A stretch of DNA of 64,000 bases from Nostoc parmelioides FACHB-3921. Lineage in GTDB: Bacteria > Cyanobacteriota > Cyanobacteriia > Cyanobacteriales > Nostocaceae. Under the pieces are notes generated by a model. It saw only the letters and a list, made by a program, of their open reading frames with translations, had not been told where the DNA came from and searched no databases. A program made the position numbers and the translations under genes. The stretch is from NCBI RefSeq assembly GCF_014696625.1, contig NZ_JACJQL010000028.1, positions 1-64,000 of the forward strand. Direction: 5' to 3'. Below, one piece after another: positions 8,412-17,639 of this stretch; the first letter of the stretch is position 1, and every line of letters starts with the position of its first letter.

Positions 8412-9372
8412 TTTATTCCTGTTGCTGTGGGCGGTGATTCCACCATTAGTATTTTTGGGGTACTACTATTATCGTGTACCCCATGCCCCGCCTTTATCTG
8501 TGCTGTTGTGGTTATTTCTGTTAGGGGCAATATCTGGTTTTCTGGCCTTGGGCTTGGAATATGTGTTTGATTCTGTCGCCAATTGGGTATTAAACTGGCA
8601 AAGAATACAGCGATCGCTTTTTGGTATCGCTTTACGTCAACTGATAGCGATCGGCCCGATTGAGGAAGGTTGCAAGATATTAGCAGTTGTTGTCGCCAAC
8701 TATTATTTTCAACGTCGTTATCACCTCACATCTAGTAGCATTTTTCTCTTTACCATCGCGGCGGCGTTAGGATTCACCGCAGAAGAAAACTGGATTTATC
8801 TTTATCATGGCACAGCAACCGTCCTTGAGCGGAGTATTGGCACACCAGTACACGCCATGTTTTCTGCTCCTTGGGGATACGCCTTAGGGAAATACCTTCA
8901 CGCAACTGAGCGATTAAATCACCACAAAAATCTGTTAGTACGAGCGGGGATTAACTCGGTAATTTTTCATGCTCTCGTCAATGTACTTTCTAGTGCTTGG
9001 CGTTATTCACCACCTCTACGTTTCCTCAGCTATGGTTTCTTTCCGTTATTGGTGTGGATGTTTTGGCGTATGGAACAATTGCTACGAAAAGTTACATCCC
9101 AGCGTCCCCTGAATTTAATATCTGGTCATACTTCCCTCCATCGTTACTGGCAAAGGGGTTTAGTACTATTTGCCCTTATGCTGGGAGGTAATGCCATTTT
9201 CGGGCTGTTTCTTTTAGCTAGAGTGATTAGTCCCTTGAGTCCAGCACAGGTTTTTTCACCCGATTTTTTTTGGCTGATTATGAGCCGGTTTTTAACTAAT
9301 TTAGCTTTCGGAATCCTGGCTTGGTTAATTTATTTATACTTAAGACATGGATCTAGCGATCGCCATTTCTAA
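8392..9372 (+). CDS. PrsW-family intramembrane metalloprotease
   Basis: A 326-residue multi-span membrane protein with the PrsW signatures: EEGCK after the second membrane block, AEENW, the HAMFSAPWGY segment and FHALVN, which together supply the conserved Glu and His residues expected to bind zinc. PrsW proteases cleave within or near the membrane and in Bacillus act on anti-sigma factors; no target is known here. The start is either TTG at 8392 or GTG at 8404. Both overlap the methyltransferase gene, which fits coupled translation. Confidence 0.82.
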   Translation: MLKCVTDLFLLLWAVIPPLVFLGYYYYRVPHAPPLSVLLWLFLLGAISGFLALGLEYVFDSVANWVLNWQRIQRSLFGIALRQLIAIGPIEEGCKILAVVVANYYFQRRYHLTSSSIFLFTIAAALGFTAEENWIYLYHGTATVLERSIGTPVHAMFSAPWGYALGKYLHATERLNHHKNLLVRAGINSVIFHALVNVLSSAWRYSPPLRFLSYGFFPLLVWMFWRMEQLLRKVTSQRPLNLISGHTSLHRYWQRGLVLFALMLGGNAIFGLFLLARVISPLSPAQVFSPDFFWLIMSRFLTNLAFGILAWLIYLYLRHGSSDRHF

Positions 9373-9403
9373 TAATATCTGCGGTAATTGGTGATGGTAT
9401 AGC

Positions 9404-9430
9404 TGGGGACTGGGGATTGGGGATTGGGTG
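9404..9430. repeat. Tandem heptamer GGGGATT
   Basis: About three to four units of GGGGA(C/T)T/GGGGATT in the gap between convergent genes. STRR-type. Confidence 0.75.
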
Positions 9431-9563
9431 AAAAGTTTTGTTGTGTCTAGGTTGTACTGGCAACAGCCATAAAACACAACTACTACCCATGAGTCTAACT
9501 CCAGATAAATGGCAGAAAAAAGTAAAGTAGACTACCTGGCAATTCGTGGATTATTTTTTACCT

Positions 9564-10106
9564 TTAATAACCAACTAACTCCACCGCATCTCTGCCGTCC
9601 CAATCTTGTAAATAAACTTTGACCACTTCTTCTTTCGCTGTGGGTAACTGCTTACCAACAAAATCTGGATGGATGGGGACTTCCCTATGACCCCTGTCAA
9701 CCAACACTGCTAGACGAATTACTTCCGGTCTACCGTACTCGTTAACGGCATTTAACGCTGCACGAATTGTCCTTCCTTTAAAGATGACATCATCTACCAA
9801 AACGACTGTTTTTCCGGTCAAGTCAAGCGTAATGCTGGTTTTAGCTGGCGTTCGTAAACCAATTTGGTCAAGGTCGTCCCGATAGAAGGTAATGTCTAAA
9901 GCTCCTACACCGACATTAATACCTTCTAGGGTTTCAATTTGACGTGCTAGTAGTTCCGCTAGTGGCACGCCCCTAGTGTAAATACCTAGTAGGACTAATT
10001 GAGATAAATCCCGTGTTCTTTCAACAATTTGAGATGCCAATCGCGTTAAAGTACGGCGGAGGTCTTCGGCGGAAAGAATTTCAACCACTTTGACAGGCGT
10101 AGCCAT
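9564..10106 (-). CDS. pyrR: Bifunctional pyrimidine operon regulator/uracil phosphoribosyltransferase PyrR
   Basis: A PyrR-family phosphoribosyltransferase that makes UMP from uracil and PRPP and, in Gram-positive bacteria, binds pyr mRNA attenuators. The PRPP loop is VVLVDDVIFKGRTIRAAL, and the N-terminal ILSAEDLRRTLTRLASQI and C-terminal GRDAVELVGY match the family. The start at 10106 gives 180 residues, the usual length; a longer frame to 10163 would run into the upstream heptamer repeat and is rejected. No pyr genes adjoin it. A second uracil phosphoribosyltransferase gene, upp, is 18 kb away. Confidence 0.93.
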   Translation of the reverse strand: MATPVKVVEILSAEDLRRTLTRLASQIVERTRDLSQLVLLGIYTRGVPLAELLARQIETLEGINVGVGALDITFYRDDLDQIGLRTPAKTSITLDLTGKTVVLVDDVIFKGRTIRAALNAVNEYGRPEVIRLAVLVDRGHREVPIHPDFVGKQLPTAKEEVVKVYLQDWDGRDAVELVGY

Positions 10107-10156
10107 AGAACGATACCCCTGGGAATGAGTTAATAGGGAGTGGGGGAAGTTATACC

Positions 10157-10189
10157 AATTCAAAATTCAAAATTCAAAATTCAAAATCA
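10157..10189. repeat. Tandem heptamer AATTCAA
   Basis: Four to five units of AATTCAA(A) immediately upstream of pyrR. STRR-type. Confidence 0.8.
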
Positions 10190-10326
10190 AGAATCAAGGC
10201 AGAACAAGCGTTTGGGGCTTTATATCTGTCGCATTCTTTTTTCAAATTGGTACTAGGAGTTGAGGTAGCGGAAAATGTTTGAGCAAGTTTTCCTTTTGCT
10301 TCCCCTACTTCTCCTCCCGCATACCT

Positions 10327-11301
10327 TTAGCGTATCAGGAGTATAGCGATCGCCACACCTAGCCAGAGCAAAAAGCTATATCTAGTTAGTTGCAAAGCTG
10401 TTTGAATGTGTTGCGGGTTGATGGGAGAAGTGGGATCTCCTAAGAGTGGTTTTTGCTTGGCTATTCCACGATACCAATTTGTTCCCCCCATCTGTACACC
10501 CAAAATGGCTGCATAGGCGCATTCGCTCCAACCTGAGTTGGGACTAGGATCATTAATTGCATCACGGCGACAAATTCGCCACACATCCCCAGCCTTCCCT
10601 GATAATAATCCTAAAGTTATCACTGTCAAGCGACAAGGTACCCAAGTTAAGTAATCTTCTAGTCGCGCGCTGAACCATCCTAAATATGTATATGGTGCTT
10701 CTTTGTAACCCACCATCGAATCGAGGGTGCTGCTGGCTTTATATGCCAAAGCCAGAGGAACTGGCCCCACATGGGGAATGCAGATACCAACAATAGCGTA
10801 AAACAATGGAGCCATCACCCCATCTGTCGCATTCTCTGTAACTGTTTCTAAAACTGCTCGGAGGATTTCTGATTCTGGTAGGTTGTCTGTATCTCGACCA
10901 ACATAATTACTTAAAGTCCGCCGAGCTAGTGTTAAATCCCCTACTTTTAAAGGTTGTAAAACATCAATAGCTGCTTTGGCTAGACTTTTTAAAGCAAAAC
11001 AACTAGCTAACATAATACTTTCTAGCGCGATCGCCAAAATAGGATTTAGCCATCTCGTCATTTGCATTATTAACCAACCAACCCCACCGCTACCAACAAT
11101 CAAAATTATTGCGAGAATAATCCCAGCTAGGCGTTGTGTTAGAGATTTTTGACACAGTTGGAGAAAAATTTTGCTCAACCACGAAATTACCCATCCCATA
11201 ACTTGCACCGGATGAGGCCAACCCCAAGGATCACCTATTAAATAATCTAAAATTACGGCAATGATTAAGACATAGATGTTATTAGTCATGAAGGAAAACA
11301 A
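10327..11301 (-). CDS. cobD: Adenosylcobinamide-phosphate synthase CobD/CbiB
   Basis: Attaches aminopropanol (or its phosphate) to adenosylcobyric acid in cobalamin synthesis; integral membrane enzyme. The 324-residue product shows the family landmarks LDYLIGDPWGWPHPVQVMG near the N-terminus and GRDTDNL ... VLETVTENATDGVMAPLFY in the middle, and ends in a membrane segment. It is followed on the same strand by nothing close. Upstream, only 24 bases separate it from the stop of the Rrf2 gene, so the two may share a transcript. No cobalamin riboswitch is visible. Confidence 0.94.
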   Translation of the reverse strand: MFSFMTNNIYVLIIAVILDYLIGDPWGWPHPVQVMGWVISWLSKIFLQLCQKSLTQRLAGIILAIILIVGSGGVGWLIMQMTRWLNPILAIALESIMLASCFALKSLAKAAIDVLQPLKVGDLTLARRTLSNYVGRDTDNLPESEILRAVLETVTENATDGVMAPLFYAIVGICIPHVGPVPLALAYKASSTLDSMVGYKEAPYTYLGWFSARLEDYLTWVPCRLTVITLGLLSGKAGDVWRICRRDAINDPSPNSGWSECAYAAILGVQMGGTNWYRGIAKQKPLLGDPTSPINPQHIQTALQLTRYSFLLWLGVAIAILLIR

Positions 11302-11325
11302 ATGTCAACCGACAACTGACGATTG

Positions 11326-11769
11326 TTAAACCACAAAATTTGCTTCTTCTCCCAGAGAAGCTTGCCAGCTACGGGCATCGTAATACAAATCTGCCAAAGT
11401 AATACTGTATAAAGCCTCTTTTAGTTTTTGGTTGAGTCTTTGCCAAAGGCTAAATGTTACCCAATCTTCTGTTTGTGCTGGGGTCGGAGTATGGCGGGGT
11501 AAATTAGTGATAGTTTCATCGACAGCCTCTAAAATTTGTCCTATGGATATTTTTGCTGGTTCTCGTGCTAGTTGATAGCCACCAATGCTACCTCGAATTG
11601 ATTTGACTAAGCCAGCACGACGCATTTCTATTAGTAATTTTTCCAGGTATGGAGCTGGGATATCTTGACGTTTAGCGATCGCTTTCACAGATGCAGGGCC
11701 ATAGCTAGGTTGCAAACTTAAGTCCAGCAAAGCCTTTACACTATAGTGTCCTTTGGTTGTTAGTTTCAT
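11326..11769 (-). CDS. Rrf2-family transcriptional regulator
   Basis: A 147-residue winged-helix regulator: KGHYSVKALLDL at the N-terminus, the HTH around VKAIAKRQDIPAPYLEKLL, and wing GSIGGYQLAREP. Its effector region (residues about 90-115) lacks the three clustered cysteines that bind the Fe-S cluster in IscR and NsrR, so it may not sense through an Fe-S centre. It is divergent from the cyAbrB gene and lies 24 bases upstream of cobD on the same strand. Its target is unknown; the AT-rich palindrome at 11949-11962 is a candidate site. Confidence 0.9.
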   Translation of the reverse strand: MKLTTKGHYSVKALLDLSLQPSYGPASVKAIAKRQDIPAPYLEKLLIEMRRAGLVKSIRGSIGGYQLAREPAKISIGQILEAVDETITNLPRHTPTPAQTEDWVTFSLWQRLNQKLKEALYSITLADLYYDARSWQASLGEEANFVV

Positions 11770-12145
11770 TTTCTTTAGTTGTCAATTGTCAGTTGTCAGT
11801 TGTTTTTTCATGACCAATGACTAATGACCAATGACTAAGGATCAGTTTTACTTATCATTTTTCTCCTTAACAATCAAGCCGACTAAGGAGACAACTTTTT
11901 ACTCCACTTTAGAAAACTTAAATAAATATAGTTTAGCAGTGATTGATTAACTATATATAGTTATCTCGATTATCAAAATTAAATTGTCTTGCAAATATTG
12001 GTAATTGTGCAACAATTTTGCTTATGAGTGTAATATACTTGGCTAGGCTGAGATAAAAACTAAAGGATATTGTTCCTATTAGCTCAACGTCAGCTAAAAT
12101 AAAATCGATTCAACTACTTAAACCCCTGATTTTTGACCTAAGTTG
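11770..12145. promoter_or_regulatory. Divergent promoter region between Rrf2 and cyAbrB genes
   Basis: No gene seen. Contains TTGTCAG heptamers and TGACCAA/TGACTAA heptamers at 11776-11840 next to the Rrf2 start. A 14-bp perfect palindrome AACTATATATAGTT lies at 11949-11962, with a related half site AAATATAGTTTAG about 20 bases before it. The palindrome could be an Rrf2 operator; that is inference. Confidence 0.45.
11776..11840. repeat. Tandem heptamers TTGTCAG and ATGACCA/ATGACTA
   Basis: Three to four TTGTCA(A/G) units followed by four alternating TGACCAA and TGACTAA units. STRR-type; a very similar pair of arrays sits at 12567-12632. Confidence 0.75.
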
Positions 12146-12559
12146 ATGCCTAAACAGAAAAAAATAGAACCCCTAGTCGGTGAAGAACTGCTCAAAAAAG
12201 TCAAAGAGCTAGAGAACCTTAGCAAAGAAGAAAAAGCTAAACAGTGTGGCTACTATACCGTTACCAAAAATGGTATAGAGCGTGTCAATATGATGAAATT
12301 CTTAAACGCCCTAATTGATGCAGAAGGCATTCAGTTAGACAGCGCTCCTAATGCCAACGGACGTGGTGGACGGAGTGCTAGTTATAGAATTAGTGTGCAA
12401 TCAAATGGTAACTTGTTGATTGGTTCAGCTTATACAAAACAGATGAACCTCAAGCCAGGAGATGAGTTTGTCATCACTTTAGGGAAAAAGCACATCCGTC
12501 TTAGACAAGTAGATGGCGAAGAAAGAGAAATCCTGGAAATCGCAGAAGCTACAGCATAA
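12146..12559 (+). CDS. cyAbrB-family transcriptional regulator (CalA-like)
   Basis: A 137-residue protein with the cyanobacterial AbrB layout: an N-terminal KKVKELENLSKEEKAKQCGYY region, then SYRISVQSNGNLLIG and a C-terminal swapped-hairpin AbrB fold (TKQMNLKPGDEFVITLGKKH). In cyanobacteria these essential proteins are global regulators of carbon and nitrogen metabolism, and one Anabaena member is called CalA. The ATG at 12146 is chosen over the preceding TTG. Whether this is the cyAbrB1 or cyAbrB2 type I cannot decide by eye. It is divergent from the Rrf2 gene. Confidence 0.9.
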   Translation: MPKQKKIEPLVGEELLKKVKELENLSKEEKAKQCGYYTVTKNGIERVNMMKFLNALIDAEGIQLDSAPNANGRGGRSASYRISVQSNGNLLIGSAYTKQMNLKPGDEFVITLGKKHIRLRQVDGEEREILEIAEATA

Positions 12560-12566
12560 TTAATAG

Positions 12567-12632
12567 TTAGTTGTCAGTTGTCAGTTGTCAGTTGTTATTT
12601 TTCCACTGACCAATGACTGATGACTACTGACC
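12567..12632. repeat. Tandem heptamers TTGTCAG and TGACCAA/TGATGAC
   Basis: Three to four TTGTCAG units, then degenerate TGACCAA/TGACTGA units, overlapping the end of the ClC gene. Because the stop of the ClC gene falls inside the array, the repeat has supplied its last codons (SHQSLVSGKITTDN). Confidence 0.7.
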
Positions 12633-14494
12633 AAACGGTAAAGTGTCTGGCGTGTGACTGCCAAGTTACACGTTAATGCAATTTGCTCCCTATCTAGCAA
12701 CCCTAGAATATGGTCATGATTGTCTCGTGCCACCACAGGTAACTGATGCAAACCTCTAACCTCCATGCGGTCTAAAGCCTCAGACAAAGGTTCATCACGC
12801 CAAGCATAGAGGATCTCTTTTGTACAGATATCGATGATGCTTTGATTGGTGAAATTACTTTGGATTTCACTTGCAGAATTCTGGTAATTTTGCCATAGAG
12901 AAAGGGTACGGTTGAGGTCTTCTAGGGAGATAATCCCAACTAGTTGTTCTGCGTCATCAATAACTAAAGCACTGCGTGTGCGATCGCTTACCATTTCTCT
13001 AGCAGCTTCTAAAATACCCAAAGTCGCAGGTAGCTTTTTTGGGCAAGCAAGCATAGCATCCTCTACTAAAATTTGCTGCAAAATTTCTACTTTTTGGTCT
13101 TTCGGAATTGAAAGACCAATTTGCTGTAAATTAGTATGAGAATTAGTATTGGGTTTAATTCTTTCCACTAGCCATACACTTAAGCCCACAGCCGCCATTA
13201 AAGGTAAAACAATTCGGTAATCGCGGGTAAGTTCAAATAACATTAAAATTGAGGTTAATGGCGCTCTCACACTTCCAGCTAAGACGGCAGCCATACCCAC
13301 CATTGCGTAAGCCGGAGGTGCTGCCATATATTCGCCGATTCCTGGCGCTATAAGGGTGAGAATCTTTGCATAAGCTGAACCCAGTGAAGCACCTAAAAAC
13401 ATTGCCGGCGCGAACAAACCGCCAACAAAACCACTACCCGCACTAATGGCTGTCATCAGCAACTTTAAAACCAACAATATCAATAACAAATCTAGAGAAA
13501 ATTTGACATCTTGCAGCATCGCTTGTACGGTGCCATAACCGATGCCCAAAATTTGTGGGAACTTTAAAGCTACTATGCCAATAATGAAACCCCCAATGAT
13601 GGGGTGAATTGGCTGAGGAATTTTCCCTAAAAATTGAAACCCAGGAATCGAACCGGCAAAACAAGCTTTTCCCCAATTAATTGATTGTTTATAAGCTACA
13701 GAAACCAAACTAGCACCCAACCCCAAACCCAGATAAAGGGGCAATTCTAAAGGGCTGCGGACTTGGTAAACTGGTAAAGCAAAAGCAGGTTGCGCCCCTA
13801 AACCAATTTGTGCAATTAAAGCCGCTACTACCGCCGCCAACAGTACTACACTCACGGCGGAAGTGGCAAAAGATGTTGCCCCCATGACTACTTCTAAGGC
13901 AAAAAATACCCCAGCGATTGGTGCATTAAATCCCGCCGCCAAGCCAGCTGCCGCACCAGCACCTAAAAGTAAACGCTGGCGTTCTTGCGAGACTTGTAAT
14001 ATTAAGGACAACAGCATTCCGAAATTAGCGCCAATTTCCACACTTGGCCCCTCTGGCCCCAAAGAAGCACCACTCCCCAAAGAAACCGCAGCCGCTAACA
14101 TTTTCGTCACAGGACGCAATTGTCCTTTGATTTCGCCACCCTCAGAAGCGGCAATGAGTGAGGACAGTCCAGGGCCAAAGTCTTGTGTGCGCCAGCGCAT
14201 TAATCCAACTATTAGCCCTCCTAAAATGGGGACAAGAGCTAATGTCCAAGCGCCCCAAACACCTATTGCACCCATCAGATTTTCTAGCATCAGGTGGTGA
14301 ATCAGCTCAATCAAATAGTGAAAAGTCACCACCCCCATACCAGTGCCACCGCCGATGAGTACGGCTAAAAACAACACGATAGTTTCTGGGGAAAGTTGAA
14401 ATCGGTTAATGAGATGTGTGACTTGGGCGGAAGGTGTAGGAAAAGCAGATGGTTCTGTTACCTTCCTCAGCTCAGTGGGAGGCAGTAGAGTCAT
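12581..14494 (-). CDS. ClC-family chloride channel/transporter with two CBS domains
   Basis: A 637-residue membrane protein. Residues about 35-450 form the ClC core with GSGASLGPEGPSVEIG (the gating Glu of G-x-E-G-P is present, as in H+/Cl- exchangers), GFNAPIAGVFFALE and GSGFVGGLFAPAMFLGASLG. Residues about 485-620 hold two CBS domains (VEDAMLACPKKLP ... LVGIISLEDL, then ILYAWRDEPLSEALDRM ... ILGLLDREQ), which usually sense nucleotides. It is convergent with the cyAbrB gene. The last residues derive from an STRR array. Confidence 0.92.
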   Translation of the reverse strand: MTLLPPTELRKVTEPSAFPTPSAQVTHLINRFQLSPETIVLFLAVLIGGGTGMGVVTFHYLIELIHHLMLENLMGAIGVWGAWTLALVPILGGLIVGLMRWRTQDFGPGLSSLIAASEGGEIKGQLRPVTKMLAAAVSLGSGASLGPEGPSVEIGANFGMLLSLILQVSQERQRLLLGAGAAAGLAAGFNAPIAGVFFALEVVMGATSFATSAVSVVLLAAVVAALIAQIGLGAQPAFALPVYQVRSPLELPLYLGLGLGASLVSVAYKQSINWGKACFAGSIPGFQFLGKIPQPIHPIIGGFIIGIVALKFPQILGIGYGTVQAMLQDVKFSLDLLLILLVLKLLMTAISAGSGFVGGLFAPAMFLGASLGSAYAKILTLIAPGIGEYMAAPPAYAMVGMAAVLAGSVRAPLTSILMLFELTRDYRIVLPLMAAVGLSVWLVERIKPNTNSHTNLQQIGLSIPKDQKVEILQQILVEDAMLACPKKLPATLGILEAAREMVSDRTRSALVIDDAEQLVGIISLEDLNRTLSLWQNYQNSASEIQSNFTNQSIIDICTKEILYAWRDEPLSEALDRMEVRGLHQLPVVARDNHDHILGLLDREQIALTCNLAVTRQTLYRLVSSHQSLVSGKITTDN

Positions 14495-15239
14495 TGAAAG
14501 GCGAGGTAAATGTAAGAAAAAATGTAAATTTTTATTTGCTATTTCTTATTGTCAGTCATTATTTATCAACCAGACAAGTAAATTTAGTAAACCAAATTTA
14601 CAATCTGTAGCTAAAAAAAATTTTGCTAAACCAAATTTTTCTGGAGATAATGGTTAAATGAGAAAAGATGGATCAGAAAGTAACAATGGCAAATTACAAA
14701 GTGTAAGTAGCTGTTATGTAGTGCGTACACAAATCAAGGACGAAAAAGGGGTTACAGGTTTAGAGATTCTTACTTAGTAGGAACTAAATGCTTCGCTACC
14801 GTTAATAGGACTCAGTATGGGCTTAAGCCCCGTTTGACCCACACAACTTTTCCAAGCTAGACGGTCATTTGATAGAGAACCTAAGGACGGAATGATGATA
14901 GACGTTGGACATTTATCCTTCTTATTCTCTCTCTCCTGGCTTCTATGGGATTTATCCTGACACCTATTTTCCCGACGGTAATCCTCTTTCTTAAACGCAA
15001 GAGTATGATATGTACGCACTGAGTAAACGAGTGACAAATCAGCAAAAAACAAGAGACATATTTCCTTAAATCTAGCTATACTCGTGTTGCAACCATTAAG
15101 TCGTCCTTAGTAGAAATACAACCGTGTGAGTGGTTAAAGGATACTTTTATACTACACTGGCGTGTCTACTAAGTATTGCTGGGGAACTTAATATGGGTAT
15201 TCTTAATATAGCGAGTAAATGGACTAGCGGACGAGGTAG
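14495..15239. other. Gene-poor region with a possible MITE-like element
   Basis: No confident gene. A 12-base direct repeat TAAACCAAATTT occurs around 14588 and 14629. A 301-bp segment (14720-15020) is bounded by perfect 10-bp inverted repeats. Minus-strand open frame 14774-15052 (92 codons) resembles nothing I know and is not called. A 16-codon frame at 15193-15243 overlaps the start of the next gene. Confidence 0.5.
14720..15020. mobile_element. Candidate 301-bp MITE-like element
   Basis: AGTGCGTACA at 14720-14729 and its exact complement TGTACGCACT at 15011-15020 bound a segment without a convincing gene. No target-site duplication is obvious. The terminal match is only 10 bp, so chance is possible. 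Confidence 0.3.
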
Positions 15240-15605
15240 ATGAATACACACACCTTTGATAATCATTACGTTACTTGCCCAATTTGCCAAAGATACACTA
15301 AGGCAAAACCAATCAAAAGTTATATAGGTTTATTTACTTGTCCGCACTGTCAGGAAAGAGTGGTGGTCTGTCAAAGCGGCCATTATGTTCGTGACCCCTT
15401 TACGCTCAACCAGATCATGATCTGTTCCGCTTTACGTCGTCAAAGTAGTCCTATATCCAGAATTATAAGAGATTTTATCCTTTTTAAGCGTCCTTTGGTA
15501 GCTTTGGCGGTGGGAAGTGCTATTTTCTTGGGGATGATGACTATCACTCAACAAGAGACGAATTACAATCAGCAATTACTGCCAGGAACCGAGGAAGTTA
15601 AGTAG
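15240..15605 (+). CDS. Zinc-ribbon membrane protein of unknown function
   Basis: A 121-residue protein. Residues 13-38 contain two CPxC knuckles (CPICQRY and CPHCQER) that should bind one zinc; further cysteines occur at CQSGHY and ICSALR. A hydrophobic segment at about 85-103 (LVALAVGSAIFLGMMTI) anchors it, leaving a short polar tail. Family unknown. Its ATG overlaps the TGA of a 16-codon frame (15193-15243) as ATGA, suggesting possible translational coupling. Confidence 0.7.
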   Translation: MNTHTFDNHYVTCPICQRYTKAKPIKSYIGLFTCPHCQERVVVCQSGHYVRDPFTLNQIMICSALRRQSSPISRIIRDFILFKRPLVALAVGSAIFLGMMTITQQETNYNQQLLPGTEEVK

Positions 15606-15722
15606 GGACTTTTAAGAGGAAGGGGGGCAGAGAGCAGGGAGAAATAAGAATTAATGATATCCTTCTCCTAACTCAGTAGGTTGCTCAATGCCCCGCTAAC
15701 CCTAAAATCACTCTGCACTTTT

Positions 15723-17342
15723 TTACAACCGATTAGTTTCTTTGGTTACTAGTTGCCAACTTTCCGTTTTGTCTAGTATCTGCACGGAGTCTAATTGCAG
15801 ACGTTGGAAATCTGATGAACTGATGAGTAGATATGGTTGTCTGTCGTAGTGCCAATGATGTTTTAGTTCTTCGGCAGAGGCGGGAATAATATGGCGATCG
15901 CTATAAAAATCCAATGATGGGCGATGATAGGGAAAAGATGTATAAATCTTTTTTGCAGCTGGAGTTACTTTCTCTATCATCGCCGCTACAGGTTTTACAG
16001 GATAAGCTTGCCATAATTCCCAAACCCAATAGTTAGATTTCATCAACAGCAGCAGGGAAATATAACTACCCCAAAACAATATTTTGAGAAATTGTCCGTC
16101 CCCTCGTTCTGCTAGAATAGCTGACATAATCATCGTCAAAGCGACTGCGGCAAAAATTAGCTGTAAGTCAGTTTTTGCAGCTATTCCCCAACTAAAGTGA
16201 ATGCTAGCAGCTGAAGCTACTACGGCTAAGATTGACAAACCAGCCACCCAAGCGCGGGGATAGGATGATAGTAAAGGTAAGTTTTCTATTTCTGCTAACT
16301 GTGCGCCAAAAGCTAAGGCTAGGCTGGGGTAAATGGGGAATATGTACCAAGCAAGTTTCACACTCACAAGAGAAATGAGTAGTAAATAAACTATGCTCCA
16401 TACAAGTATGAGTCTTGCCCAGCTAAGATTGCGATTTTCCCAAAGTAACTTGGTTGTTTGTGGTAAGAAGATTAGCCAAGGCCAAGTCCATTTGAGGAGT
16501 TCAACCATGTAAAACCAAGATGGTTTAGTATTCTTGTGATCAACTATACCAGCTTGTTGTAGGGATGGAAGAAGTAAGCCATTCTGGACAAAATCATTGC
16601 CGTAGTGTAGTACTTGAGCGCCATACCAACCAGCTACAGGCAAAAGTCCCATAGCGATCGCTATCCATAAATAATAACTGGTAAGTAGTCTTGGTGTATC
16701 CCAAAACAAAAACACTAGGACGACTGCACCTAATAAAAAGCCGGATAGTCCTTGGGTGAGACAAATTAATCCTAAACTTAAACCTATGCCGAGACAGTAA
16801 CGTAAATCTCGACGCGATCGCAACACGCACAGCATCATCACCAACAAGAAACTCACCACCGCCCCTTCTAACATCGCCAAGCGCCCATAACGGACTACAG
16901 GTAACATCGTTAAGTAGATTAAGGCACTATAAATCGCTGCCCAGCGTTGACGGAATATTTCTCTACTAAGACAATATAGTAATGGTACTGATAAGGCGGT
17001 CAAAATTGCCCCTGGTAAACGTGTCGTCCATTCATTTACACCTCCTAAATAGTAAGCCCCTGCAATTAGTATGTGCATGAAAGGCGGTGTATCATGATAA
17101 GGTTGCCCTCTCAGGGTGGGATATAGCCAACGTAGGGAATTGGCCGATTCTTGTGTTATTTCCCTAGCGATTTGGGCTATAGTTCCCTCATCCCAATCTT
17201 GCAGGGGTAATCCTCCCAAGTTAACGCTGAACAATAGTAATGCTGCAATTAACAACACTACTAGCCATAAGCGATCAATCCATTTATCAACTGCACGGTG
17301 CTGTCTTTCCAGATGACCCCAAATAAAGCTTCCTTCCTGCAT
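15723..17342 (-). CDS. GT39/ArnT-like integral membrane glycosyltransferase
   Basis: A 539-residue polytopic protein with the GT-C fold. A first membrane segment at about 25-45 is followed by the acidic catalytic motif DWDEGTIAQIAREI, then YHDTPPFMHILIAGAYYLGG and many hydrophobic spans, with a soluble C-terminal tail of about 100 residues. Enzymes of this type move a sugar from a polyprenyl phosphate donor onto lipid, glycan or protein on the outer face of the membrane. The acceptor is unknown and no other cell-envelope genes adjoin it. Confidence 0.85.
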   Translation of the reverse strand: MQEGSFIWGHLERQHRAVDKWIDRLWLVVLLIAALLLFSVNLGGLPLQDWDEGTIAQIAREITQESANSLRWLYPTLRGQPYHDTPPFMHILIAGAYYLGGVNEWTTRLPGAILTALSVPLLYCLSREIFRQRWAAIYSALIYLTMLPVVRYGRLAMLEGAVVSFLLVMMLCVLRSRRDLRYCLGIGLSLGLICLTQGLSGFLLGAVVLVFLFWDTPRLLTSYYLWIAIAMGLLPVAGWYGAQVLHYGNDFVQNGLLLPSLQQAGIVDHKNTKPSWFYMVELLKWTWPWLIFLPQTTKLLWENRNLSWARLILVWSIVYLLLISLVSVKLAWYIFPIYPSLALAFGAQLAEIENLPLLSSYPRAWVAGLSILAVVASAASIHFSWGIAAKTDLQLIFAAVALTMIMSAILAERGDGQFLKILFWGSYISLLLLMKSNYWVWELWQAYPVKPVAAMIEKVTPAAKKIYTSFPYHRPSLDFYSDRHIIPASAEELKHHWHYDRQPYLLISSSDFQRLQLDSVQILDKTESWQLVTKETNRL

Positions 17343-17639
17343 ATTCTATGATAATCATTTTACTTGTTGGTTTGATTACATAGAGATCAAAGTGAATCTC
17401 TAATGTGCCACCCAGTAACAACTTGTTTACTGAATAAATACTAAATTCCCAGGTTAGCTCAATTTTCTCTGAGCAGCGATAATTTTTTTGGGAAATTTCC
17501 CTAAATTTTGCTTTAATTTATTTAATAATTTCTGTCATTTTAAAATGATACAAACTTTTGGTAAAAATGGTGACTAGAGTTAGGGAAGAGGGGAGTAAAA
17601 CTCTTGAGTATTGACTGTTGATAGTTGGCGGTTGACTGA

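Noticed and set aside
11302..11325. Cobalamin riboswitch before cobD
   Set aside because: Only 24 bases separate cobD from the Rrf2 gene, too short for the element.
13863..14358. Plus-strand frames opposite the ClC gene
   Set aside because: Antisense shadows without family resemblance or ribosome site.
14658..14777. 39-codon plus-strand frame (MRKDGSESNN...)
   Set aside because: Short, no ribosome site, no similarity I recognise; it runs into the candidate element.
14774..15052. 92-codon minus-strand frame
   Set aside because: No recognisable domain, overlaps the candidate repeat element, unusual residue composition; not supported as a gene.
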